Source: Patescibacteria group bacterium (GTDB taxonomy: Bacteria; Patescibacteriota; Patescibacteriia; 2-12-FULL-60-25). From it: 64,000 bases of DNA. Both the position numbers and the translations under genes were made by a program. Location of the stretch: contig JAQTXZ010000001.1 in assembly GCA_028688515.1 (NCBI GenBank), positions 682,001-746,000 on the forward strand. Reading direction: 5' to 3'. Shown here in pieces: positions 32,460 through 39,576 of the stretch (its first letter is position 1; each line of letters opens with the position of its first letter). Below the pieces are notes generated by a model. The model worked only from the letters and a program-made list of their open reading frames with translations, was not told where the DNA came from and ran no database searches.

Positions 32460-33401
32460 TCATGCCTCGTCCTTATAGGCGCGCAAAAGTGGTCTGAACA
32501 CTTTGTTAAATGCTATCGTACGTTCCAATAACCAAGCGAAATACTCTTCATAGCCGCCCTGGCTGTCTATGTCAAAATCATTAAAATATTGCGCCACGTA
32601 AGCCGCTTTGCCGGAGGTGTCGTAGTATTCGAGCTTGCCAAGTTCTTTTTCAATTTTTTCCCTATCATCACAGAGTTGCTTGTACAGGTTTTTATTGTGA
32701 GGGACGTAGAGCTGAATCCCCAACATGTGCTTACGAGTATCCATCCATAAAGATATGTGCGCATCGGAGCTCCCAACCGCCACATTCGACCAGTGCTGCG
32801 GTAATCCGTTTTGTAGCCTTACCTCCTTAGTGTGAGCTTGAGAGTATTCATTCAAACTCTGCCAAAAAACCAACTTCTTTTGCTTTCCTTCACTAAGATC
32901 TTCTTGGTTAGATTGTCGTTTTAACGTTTTTGCCCAACCGTTTGGACGACAAAGCACATCAAATTTAGGCGCCGGAGTTGAATCGCCGATGCGCCAAAGT
33001 TCCAGTTTAATGCCAAAAAAATTTAAATCTTCGGTTGTATGTTCATTCAACCAATCTATCGCCTTCCTGTGCTCCTCACGCATCTCACGAAATATCCAAA
33101 TAACATAACTCGCTTCATGCCCGGAGGCGTAGGTGATTAGTTTGCCGAGGTGATCGTGGTTGGTCATCTCGAGCTGATTTTCAATTATTACCTTAGTGCT
33201 AGTACCAGCTTCCTCGGCTAGTATGTCGACGCTGAAATCTCCGACATTCGCTTCTGTTTTTATAAGCGTCAAATCAAGACCCAACTCCTCACCCAAGGCA
33301 TCTAAATGCGTTTCTTCGGCCAACCAACGCGTAAACTCCGGCTCTTTAGCCCAAACTCCACGCAAATCCACCTCATTAATGGTCCCAAGATTCATATTCA
33401 T
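32460..33401 (-). CDS. DUF4268 / PD-(D/E)XK nuclease-like protein heading the R-M operon
   Basis: 313 residues. The N-domain has NVGDFSVDILAEE...KVIIENQLEMTNHDHLGKL, the Asp...Glu-Asn-Gln pattern of DUF4268-type PD-(D/E)XK proteins, followed by SYVIWIFREMREEHRKAIDWL. The C-domain is all-alpha with conserved Trp residues. Such proteins recur in defence islands, but the exact role is unproven. It is the first gene of the six-gene operon; the next gene starts 66 bp later. Start at 33401, or Met 6 bp further in (33395). Confidence 0.7.
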   Translation of the reverse strand: MNMNLGTINEVDLRGVWAKEPEFTRWLAEETHLDALGEELGLDLTLIKTEANVGDFSVDILAEEAGTSTKVIIENQLEMTNHDHLGKLITYASGHEASYVIWIFREMREEHRKAIDWLNEHTTEDLNFFGIKLELWRIGDSTPAPKFDVLCRPNGWAKTLKRQSNQEDLSEGKQKKLVFWQSLNEYSQAHTKEVRLQNGLPQHWSNVAVGSSDAHISLWMDTRKHMLGIQLYVPHNKNLYKQLCDDREKIEKELGKLEYYDTSGKAAYVAQYFNDFDIDSQGGYEEYFAWLLERTIAFNKVFRPLLRAYKDEA

Positions 33402-33411
33402 AATTGACGAT

Positions 33412-33440
33412 AGTTTACTTCGTCATACCGAAATAATCAA
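33412..33440 (-). promoter_or_regulatory. Defence-operon promoter, near-leaderless
   Basis: On the minus strand TTGATT (33435-33440), a 17-bp spacer and TAAACT (33412-33417), ending 10 bp before the ATG at 33401. Confidence 0.55.
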
Positions 33441-33497
33441 TCAAATACTTTTAATGCATCACCTTGCCTCTAATTAGCACATATGCCAATATTTTCA

Positions 33498-33637
33498 TGC
33501 CATTTCGATGGCACTACAAAGCTGGCGAGCAGGTGCGGTCGTGGGCTTGTGTCGTTTGTTTAGCTAGGTTGGTTCAGATCCCTCCCGAGGGCATTCATGT
33601 GCCTTTGGTGGGGGTCATCTTGAACCTCCAGCTAATT
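33498..33637 (+). ncRNA. Candidate structured leader upstream of YjzC-like gene
   Basis: A UUCG-capped hairpin TGCCAT-TTCG-ATGGCA (33498-33513) is followed by a long imperfect helix: TTAGCT (33560-33565) with AGCTAA (33630-33635), GGTTCA (33571-33576) with TGAACC (33621-33626), GATCCC (33577-33582) with GGGGTC (33611-33616), and inner hairpins CCCTCCCGAGGG and GGCA/TGCC. CCAGCT (33628-33633) could instead pair with AGCTGG (33520-33525), giving an alternative fold. The small ORF starts 18 bp later. Confidence 0.45.
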
Positions 33638-33654
33638 CTTAACGCCACAAAACT

Positions 33655-33828
33655 ATGGCCAACAAGGTCACAGCGCACACAGGCGAAAAAGCTCCGGTTT
33701 CGGGGCAATATCGTCCGGCGGGCAGTAAGCATGAGATCACCCTCTCAAAGGGCGATCGCGTACCGCCTAACCGCCAAGGCGTGCAACAGCGTTTTACGCT
33801 GGTCGATAAGACCAAGCATAAACGCTAA
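33655..33828 (+). CDS. YjzC-like small protein, 57 aa
   Basis: A 57-residue basic ORF from ATG 33655. The reading begins MANKVTAHTGEKAPVSGQYR and continues with PAGSKHEITLSKGDRVPP, which resembles the YjzC family of small beta proteins (GxKAPxSGxY, then TLxKGDxxPP). Function of that family is unknown to me. It lies between the defence operon promoter and the kinase gene, on the kinase strand, 42 bp before it. Codons are GC-richer than in the kinase. Confidence 0.7.
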   Translation: MANKVTAHTGEKAPVSGQYRPAGSKHEITLSKGDRVPPNRQGVQQRFTLVDKTKHKR

Positions 33829-33870
33829 CGCGGACTGAATCCTAATCGCCGGCTTTAGACAAAACAATCT

Positions 33871-35316
33871 ATGATAAATGAAAATGTAATAGACAAAAAA
33901 GGAATTGGATACGTTATCCAAGAGGAAATCGGACGTGGTGGTTTTGGTACCGTGTACCTAGCCAAGACCAAAGAAGGTTTGCCTTATGCTATAAAATTCA
34001 TGGGGCCGATAGACAATAAAGCTGCATTATTATCTTTCGAGCGTGAAGTTGCCTTGGCGACCGCAATTCAACATCAAAATATATTGGGCTTCGTGGGACA
34101 AGGAGAACATATCTATAGAGGAGCAGCTTATTTTTTTACCGTTACAGAATATTGTCCCGATGGCAATTATAGAGGCACCTTAAATACAGGCGGGGCTCCT
34201 CTTGATTCAATGATTAACGATTTTCAGCAGATTTTGTTAGGGCTCGATGCCCTACATCAAAAGCTCGTGCATCGCGATATTAAACCCGAGAACATACTTA
34301 AAGTAAAAGGCGATTTAAAAATTGGGGATTTGGGATTGTCAAAATCAATTGATGAGGCAACACAGACCATGACTTTTAAGGGGAGTGGTACGCCTTTATA
34401 TATGGCACCAGAAGTTTGGGAAAGAGGAAAGATTACACCCGCGACCGATTTATATGCTTGTGGAGTTATGCTTTTTGAAGCTTGTACTGGAAAGGCGCCA
34501 TTCGCATCAGATGACAGTTCAGAACTTCGTAGGTTGCATTTATATCAGTCCGCTCCACGGGCAAAAAATATAAATCCAAACGTACCTGACCATATTGATG
34601 GTTTAATCCGTAGACTTTTAGAAAAAGATCAAACAAAACGTTACCAAAGTGCAAAAGATGTGATAGCCGTTCTAACGGCTGGACAAGCCACTTCTCCTAA
34701 TAACTTGTTTTCTGGACTCAAAAATCGCATACGCCAGAGTTATGATGAGCAAGAGAGTAAACGACTTGAATTTGAGAAAACAGCAAACGATGCTCAAGAG
34801 GCGCAAGAAAGAATCCGTTATATGGAGAAGCAATTGCTTTCGCAATTCGATGATGTCGTGCAGGAAATAAATGAAGGTATTCAGGAGACGAAAATTCATC
34901 GCTCCGACGATGGAAATAGTGCACGCTATTCGTTAGGTCGACGCGCACTTTGTATAGATTTTTTTCGCCCTGGTGAAATCTATAATAACAAGACCTTGCC
35001 ATCAGTTCTCAAGGAACGCGGCGTGACGCAAGGAGGGGTCATTTTAATCCAAGATGACGGGCAGAATCGACAGGGTTGGAACGTAGTGTTGACACGTTCT
35101 GAAGAATGCCAATACGGTACGTGGCTTTTGATCGAAAGTGATATTTCACCATTAACCGGTAAGGCTTTAAGTTACCCGCCAGCGGCAACTGATTCTAAAC
35201 TTCTTTCAGAAAATCTTGCGTATCATTGGATGAAAACTATGCATACATGGCTGTTGAAGGACAAACCGCTGGAACAAGCAGACATAGTACGTATCCTAAG
35301 TGCGCTTATTCCGTAG
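33871..35316 (+). CDS. Hanks-type Ser/Thr protein kinase, soluble
   Basis: 481 residues. Glycine loop GRGGFGTVY (21-29), Lys42 in YAIKF, Glu59 in the C helix, catalytic HRDIKPEN (134-141), DLG (153-155, in place of DFG), GTPLYMAPE (173-181). A coiled coil follows (about 290-330) and then a globular domain that I do not recognise (GVTQGGVILIQDDGQNRQGW, CQYGTWLLIESDISPLTG). No transmembrane helix or PASTA repeats. It is next to the type III R-M/HEPN operon and may be a defence kinase, similar in idea to Stk2 systems; that is inference. Its 3' end is duplicated just downstream. Confidence 0.88.
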   Translation: MINENVIDKKGIGYVIQEEIGRGGFGTVYLAKTKEGLPYAIKFMGPIDNKAALLSFEREVALATAIQHQNILGFVGQGEHIYRGAAYFFTVTEYCPDGNYRGTLNTGGAPLDSMINDFQQILLGLDALHQKLVHRDIKPENILKVKGDLKIGDLGLSKSIDEATQTMTFKGSGTPLYMAPEVWERGKITPATDLYACGVMLFEACTGKAPFASDDSSELRRLHLYQSAPRAKNINPNVPDHIDGLIRRLLEKDQTKRYQSAKDVIAVLTAGQATSPNNLFSGLKNRIRQSYDEQESKRLEFEKTANDAQEAQERIRYMEKQLLSQFDDVVQEINEGIQETKIHRSDDGNSARYSLGRRALCIDFFRPGEIYNNKTLPSVLKERGVTQGGVILIQDDGQNRQGWNVVLTRSEECQYGTWLLIESDISPLTGKALSYPPAATDSKLLSENLAYHWMKTMHTWLLKDKPLEQADIVRILSALIP

Positions 35317-35445
35317 TGTATTTATACACATTATTATCGAAATTCTACCCCCCCCCCAATGGAACAAGCAGACATAGTACGTATCCTAAGTGCGCTTATT
35401 CCGTAGTGTATTTATACACATTATTATCGAAATTCTACCCCCCAA
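35270..35445 (+). repeat. Tandem duplication of the kinase 3' end
   Basis: A unit starting TGGAACAAGCAGACATAGTA is present twice (35270-35359 and 35360-35445). It covers the last kinase codons, the stop and 40 bp beyond. The copies differ in a C-tract: ten C at 35348-35357, six at 35438-35443. Replication slippage is the likely cause. Confidence 0.9.
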
Positions 35446-35493
35446 TCGGCTGGTGACTCTGCTGACAAATGGAAAGTAATTTATGAGTATTGC

Positions 35494-35540
35494 GGACTAC
35501 TTTGGGCAGTCCGAGATGTTATAGCAATTTCTGCTATAAT
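35494..35540 (+). promoter_or_regulatory. Inverted-repeat operator-like site with TATAAT near attR
   Basis: GGACT/AGTCC hairpin (35494-35512), then TATAGC-N7-GCTATA (35520-35538) overlapping TATAAT (35535-35540). It resembles the promoter element at 19252-19271. The -35 region is poor, so an activator or a non-promoter role is possible. Confidence 0.4.
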
Positions 35541-35602
35541 TAGCTTAAATTCATAACTTTTTTACTGTGTTAAGAGCCGTGTTTGATTGCCCCGATTCTT
35601 GT

Positions 35603-35628
35603 TTCAAGTCCCACCCCCGCAACCAAAT
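35603..35628 (+). repeat. attR: 26-bp copy of tRNA-fMet 3' end
   Basis: Identical to 11780-11805: T loop, acceptor strand, CCA and AAT. No tRNA 5' half lies upstream, so this is an attachment site and not a gene. Confidence 0.9.
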
Positions 35629-35660
35629 TAAAAATCGCCTAAGTCAATGGCGATTTTTAA
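35628..35660 (+). terminator. Probable native tRNA-fMet terminator, displaced
   Basis: TTAAAAATCGCC pairs with GGCGATTTTTAA (12-bp arms), starting at the last base of attR. Before integration it would have followed the tRNA directly. Confidence 0.75.
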
Positions 35661-35804
35661 TTTGTTGGTGGGATTAAAAAATACAAGCCTTCCATTTTGA
35701 CCAAATCCAATAATAAAGTTATATTCTTACTTAGTTTGTCATCATTAGTCAAAACTTGGCAACAATACGAATTTATCTCTTTTTTTACTTTTTTTATTCA
35801 TTCT

Positions 35805-37268
35805 ATGAAAAAAATTTCATTACTACTTGCCCTTGTCCTGGTTTTGGCAACTCCTAAAATTACCGAGGCAAGACAGGGTTGCTGCTCGTATCATGGAGGT
35901 GTTTGCGGTTGTGGATGCTGCGATGGAACGTCTTTATCATCAACATGCGCGCCATACTATCCGCAATGTCCATCTAGCTATACAAATTCATACACATACA
36001 ACCCTTCATATACATATACGCCGACGCCGACAACCCCATCATGTCCCCTTTTTTCTTATTACGATTCCATCAGTAAAGAGTGTAAATGTTTTTCTGGCTA
36101 TATCGCTTCAATAGATTTCTTGGGTAACTCAGAATGCAAAGATGGCGACTCAATTTGCCACGAACAAATTGGCGTCATGTCTAGGTATAACAGTATCACT
36201 GGCAAATGCGAATGTTCTTATGGTTATACAATCCATAAAAACAAATGCACTTCAGAAGATGATAAATGCACAGACTTATATGGGTGGAATGCAAACTATA
36301 ATAGTATACATGATCAATGCGAATGCAATTCCGGGTACACCTTTGATGGAGCGAGGTGTACCTACGATACAAGCAAAAATACTTTTTATGCACCAAGTTA
36401 TAATTCAGCTCCATCAACCATAACGTGCCCCACCAACGCAACTGTAAGTTTAGATGGTAAGTGCTACTGCGATGATGGCTACGTAGTAAGCACCGATAAA
36501 AGCGCTTGTGTAGAAATCACGTGCCAAACAAATGCAGTCCTATTTGGGAACAGTTGCGTCTGTCAGGATGGTTACATTATGTCAAACAACCAATGCATTA
36601 CATATACAAATGACTGTATTAATTCGTTTGGTTTAAATGTTTATGGAACCAATGGAAACAACAACAATAGTAGCTGCTACTGTAACACTGGGTACCAATG
36701 GGATGATACAAAAACATCATGTATCTTAATACCAACAAATCAACAAACAGAAACGGCTGACAGCGAACAAGCTGCGTACATCACGGGAAATGAGGCTGCA
36801 ACGTCGCAGTTTGCATCGGGTTTATATGACCCACTCAAAAATGACTTGGCATTAACAAGAAAACTAGCAGGCTCAATTCTGCTACAAGTCCAATCCCATG
36901 GCGAGGCTTGGTACGTGAATCCTTTGACCAACAACCGTTCATACATGAAGGATGGTGACGTCGCATATCAGATAATGCGCTCGTTCGGCCAAGGCATTAC
37001 GGACGTCGATTTGAGCAAGATCTCTTCAGCGAATACAACGGATGAGATCAAAACAGCCTCAAACGTTTGCAGCTCAAACTCGCTCGCCAACAGAATGAAA
37101 GGCAAAATCCTATTACAAGTTCAACAGCACGGCGAGGCCTATTACGTTTATCCAAAAAATTGTCGAATGATCTACATGAAGGATGGAGCGACTGCGTATG
37201 GGATTATGCGTTTTTTGGGACAGGGCATCGCTGATGCGGATTTGGCAAAAATACCAGCGAACGAATAA
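35805..37268 (+). CDS. Secreted cysteine-rich (EGF-like) protein with paired CPR surface domains
   Basis: 487 residues from MKKISLLLALVLVLATPKIT (ATG 35805), a signal peptide. The mature N-terminus has a CCSYHGGVCGCGCCDGT motif, a Tyr/Thr/Pro-rich stretch, then about seven short Cys modules of EGF or follistatin type (CKCFSGY, CECSYGY, CECNSGY, CYCDDGY, CVCQDGY, CYCNTGY). The C-terminal pair of HGEAWYV/YMKDG domains is almost identical to that of the protease at 19784. It lies just outside attR. A surface adhesion or host-contact role is plausible. Confidence 0.8.
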   Translation: MKKISLLLALVLVLATPKITEARQGCCSYHGGVCGCGCCDGTSLSSTCAPYYPQCPSSYTNSYTYNPSYTYTPTPTTPSCPLFSYYDSISKECKCFSGYIASIDFLGNSECKDGDSICHEQIGVMSRYNSITGKCECSYGYTIHKNKCTSEDDKCTDLYGWNANYNSIHDQCECNSGYTFDGARCTYDTSKNTFYAPSYNSAPSTITCPTNATVSLDGKCYCDDGYVVSTDKSACVEITCQTNAVLFGNSCVCQDGYIMSNNQCITYTNDCINSFGLNVYGTNGNNNNSSCYCNTGYQWDDTKTSCILIPTNQQTETADSEQAAYITGNEAATSQFASGLYDPLKNDLALTRKLAGSILLQVQSHGEAWYVNPLTNNRSYMKDGDVAYQIMRSFGQGITDVDLSKISSANTTDEIKTASNVCSSNSLANRMKGKILLQVQQHGEAYYVYPKNCRMIYMKDGATAYGIMRFLGQGIADADLAKIPANE

Positions 37269-37282
37269 CAATCAAAAAGAAA

Positions 37283-37432
37283 ATGGCAAGAACATGCTCT
37301 GTGGTTCCATTGAAAATGCGGTGCAACGAACATCGAGAAGCTTACAAGGACCCATCCTTATGGGGTGTAGGCGACGGAGCACTATCACCGGTGCTTAAAA
37401 ACCATTTTCTGAATCAGAGAATGGAAGTTTAA
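37283..37432 (+). CDS. Possible small ORF, 49 aa
   Basis: ATG 37283 to TAA 37432, starting MARTCSVVPLKMRCNEHREA. It overlaps the end of the convergent gene at 37395 by 38 bp and has no SD or recognised motif. It may be a chance ORF. Confidence 0.25.
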   Translation: MARTCSVVPLKMRCNEHREAYKDPSLWGVGDGALSPVLKNHFLNQRMEV

Positions 37433-38318
37433 TTTGAACGGCTGCGCTTCGATGTTTCAAAATTTTTATTATTGAATGATCTGCTTTAATCTGACCGTTT
37501 GCCAGGGATTGTTTAGTTTTCAATTGCACAGTTAAAAGATCATCTTTCGCAAACGCTATCTCATTTTTTTGAACTTTTTCAATAAATTCATAATCAAGAA
37601 TATCAGCAAAGAATGAAGCTGTGCCATCGGAAAATTTCCATTTGCCTCCTTCTTGAAATGTCGGACTAATGATTTGGAGGCTTTTTTCAGAAATAGTTTC
37701 TCCCATTAGTTCTTCATCGATTATAGGTGCTTTAAAATAAGGCACTTCTTCTTTAGTGATCACTTGATGAGATCCGTCGTCAACAAAACTCATCTTATCC
37801 ACACCTGCCCTCTCCAATGGCTTCACGAAAGCTTCCACACTCTTCCTGATGTTCAAGATGCCAAAAAGCTTTATTTCTTTCATCGTAGCAATCCTAATCT
37901 CGCCGTCTTCCACTTCAATCTCAGCTTCCCCTGTATCAAGTTTTGTAATATTTTTTATCGGACGATTCTTCAACCATTTTATTAAACCTATGAGACCGCC
38001 GCCAGTCGTGCCAACAATTCCTAGAATTTGCATTAAGTTGTAGCCGTTCACAATCGCCGTCGTCGTACTACCAGAAAATAGATTTATAGCATGAGACTGG
38101 AGAGTTTGTGCAACGGAGAGACCTACCACTATCGATCCAGCTTCTACAGCTTTCATGTTTACAGCAATTTTTACATTTTCACCATTCAATATTCTATTAG
38201 CTTCTTCAAAAAGCTCACCAATAGCGAGGAGCGCTGGCGCTAATTCTTTGACATCCATCTCATGAGTAACTAAAGCCGAACCATCATAAGAAATACGGAA
38301 GGCATTTGTTTCAGGCAT
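37395..38318 (-). CDS. Hypothetical protein with central membrane-like segments, 307 aa
   Basis: Not recognised by name. The N-terminal domain (RISYDGSALVTHEMDVKELAP onward, LLAIGELFEEANRIL) is conserved-looking. The middle has two hydrophobic stretches (AGSIVVGLSVAQTL, LMQILGIVGTTGGGLIGLIKW) that could form a membrane hairpin. The C-terminal half is soluble beta-rich (KWKFSDGTASFFADILDYEF). AT-rich. It stands alone between the secreted protein and the GC-rich gene. Confidence 0.6.
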   Translation of the reverse strand: MPETNAFRISYDGSALVTHEMDVKELAPALLAIGELFEEANRILNGENVKIAVNMKAVEAGSIVVGLSVAQTLQSHAINLFSGSTTTAIVNGYNLMQILGIVGTTGGGLIGLIKWLKNRPIKNITKLDTGEAEIEVEDGEIRIATMKEIKLFGILNIRKSVEAFVKPLERAGVDKMSFVDDGSHQVITKEEVPYFKAPIIDEELMGETISEKSLQIISPTFQEGGKWKFSDGTASFFADILDYEFIEKVQKNEIAFAKDDLLTVQLKTKQSLANGQIKADHSIIKILKHRSAAVQIKLPFSDSENGF

Positions 38319-38470
38319 AAAAGTTCGATGTTGAAATTATAGCAGATGGGCACACTGAAACAAAACTACTACAAGTATGGTTTTTTTGCTTATTCTAGGC
38401 CGAGTTTAAAAACATTAAACAACCTCCTGAATTTTTTCCGCAAAAAAAATAAGCGGCGAAACTGATTGCT

Positions 38471-38926
38471 TCAACCGCCATCAGAGACGCGGTGAGCACT
38501 GAGACGCTCGTCGCGAGAGATCGGGATATCACACAAAACAATACTTCTCTTCTCCACCCTCAGTACGAGCTTGATCGACACGGTGCCAAGGGGGATCGCC
38601 ATGTCGCGACGTTGATGACATTGCAGATCCATCGAGGTGACGTCGTTCTTTAGCCACCTTGAGAACATGACCGCCGGTCCGATAAACTGACCCGCCCTGT
38701 CCATGCAGAGGACGTAGGTCTCAACCAGATACTCCATGACATTCTCCGGAATGATTCGATCGCATTCGATCTTCAACCCTCCGGTGGCAGTCACCGAGGC
38801 CATCAGCGATCCTCGCCGCTCGAGCCACTCGCGAACGAACAGCGAAGGCTCGTGCTGGCGCATAAGCGGGCTCTTGTGTGCAGACATCCACTGAAACGCA
38901 TGCGGGTAGTACACCACATTATACAT
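38471..38926 (-). CDS. Hypothetical GC-rich gene, 151 aa
   Basis: 151 residues, unrecognised. A strong SD (GGGAGG) lies 10 bp upstream of the ATG at 38926. Codon use is distinctly GC-rich, as at 5090 and 47879. The product is alpha/beta with conserved-looking ECDRIIPENVMEYLVETYV and LVLRVEKRSIVLCDIPI; no membrane segment. Neighbouring genes share neither strand logic nor composition. Confidence 0.6.
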   Translation of the reverse strand: MYNVVYYPHAFQWMSAHKSPLMRQHEPSLFVREWLERRGSLMASVTATGGLKIECDRIIPENVMEYLVETYVLCMDRAGQFIGPAVMFSRWLKNDVTSMDLQCHQRRDMAIPLGTVSIKLVLRVEKRSIVLCDIPISRDERLSAHRVSDGG

Positions 38927-39073
38927 TCAGACCAACCTCCCTTATCTCTCGGGAGAGACAAGACTGGGGTAAAATGACCGAACTTGCAATCTAATTCGTA
39001 TCAGATAATTCCTTTTTTGTCAAGCCTTGACCATGGGAAGATAATAGCTAAAGTTAGCCACAATTCTCCCCTT

Positions 39074-39102
39074 GCATTGAACACAAAATCGGGTTATCAT
39101 AC
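39074..39102 (+). promoter_or_regulatory. Possible promoter of the second tRNA
   Basis: TTGCAT, 17 bp, TATCAT, about 30 bp before the tRNA. Confidence 0.4.
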
Positions 39103-39131
39103 TGCTCACATAGTATTGTTAATTGTTTTCC

Positions 39132-39208
39132 GGCGGGGTAGCTCAGTTGGTTAGAGCGTGGGACTCATAAGCCCGAGGTCGAGGGTTCAAATCCCTCCCC
39201 CGTCACCA
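39132..39208 (+). tRNA. tRNA with CAT anticodon (elongator Met, or Ile2)
   Basis: 77 nt. Acceptor GGCGGGG/CCCCGTC with one G-T pair; D arm GCTC/GAGC; anticodon loop CTCATAA with CAT; T arm GAGGG-TTCAAAT-CCCTC; A73 and encoded CCA. The anticodon stem TGGGA/GCCCG has an A-G mismatch next to the loop. Position 1-72 is paired, so it is not the initiator. Met versus lysidine-Ile cannot be decided from this alone; elongator Met is favoured by the overall similarity. Confidence 0.88.
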
Positions 39209-39306
39209 TTCGACTCACTTCGTTCGCTCATGAGTTTAACGAAGTGGAGCGGATGTTCTCAGCAAAGTCATGGCAAAAAATACTTGGCTGCGGACATTCG
39301 CTATTT

Positions 39307-39576
39307 ATGCCTAATTGGTTTGTCTACATTGTTCGTTGTTCAGACGATTCATTGTATGCGGGCATATCGACAGACGTGACAGCCAGAGTTTTAACGCACA
39401 ACTCCGGACGCGGTGCAAAATACACTCGTGCAAGACGGCCTGTTAATTTGGTTTGGAAGAAGCGCGCCAAAAATGAATCTGCTGCAAGAAAAATGGAAAT
39501 GGCAATCAAAAAATTGCCGCGCATAAAAAAACTGGATTTGATAAATCCAGCAAAACCAAAAAACAAAATCTTTTAA
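39307..39576 (+). CDS. GIY-YIG nuclease-domain protein (YhbQ-like)
   Basis: 89 residues from MPNWFVYIVRCSDDSLYAGI (ATG 39307). The GIY-YIG core appears as VYIVRC...LYAGIS and TARVLTHNSGRGAKYTRARRP, with Arg and the late Glu (KNESAARKMEMAIKKL). Small proteins of this type are common in bacteria and may act in DNA repair; precise role unclear. It lies 100 bp after the tRNA, and its end overlaps the convergent glycosyltransferase by 4 bp. Confidence 0.85.
   Translation: MPNWFVYIVRCSDDSLYAGISTDVTARVLTHNSGRGAKYTRARRPVNLVWKKRAKNESAARKMEMAIKKLPRIKKLDLINPAKPKNKIF

Larger units (their letters stand above)
11780..35628. mobile_element. Integrative element in tRNA-fMet (about 23.8 kb)
   Basis: A 26-bp direct repeat made of the tRNA 3' end (TTCAAGTCCC...CAACCA plus AAT) bounds the element at 11780-11805 and 35603-35628. 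A tyrosine integrase is the first gene inside, reading toward the tRNA, with an excisionase-like HTH next to it. It also encodes a phage-type replication initiator, a large serine recombinase with a ParB-like partner, a type III R-M/HEPN operon, a kinase and secreted or membrane cargo. No relaxase, coupling protein or type IV secretion genes are visible, so it is better called an integrative mobilisable or satellite-like element than a complete conjugative one. Confidence 0.88.

Noticed and set aside
35226-35456. A 76-residue ORF with a repeated peptide across the kinase 3' end.
   Set aside because: It is a frame through the tandem 90-bp duplication and not a separate gene.
35603-35628. Partial tRNA-like sequence.
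   Set aside because: Only the last 23 nt of tRNA-fMet are present; it is the right attachment site, not a tRNA gene or pseudogene.
11780-35628. Called as a complete integrative conjugative element.
   Set aside because: No MobA-type relaxase, VirD4 coupling ATPase, VirB4 or pilus genes can be seen, so only an integrative or mobilisable element is supported.
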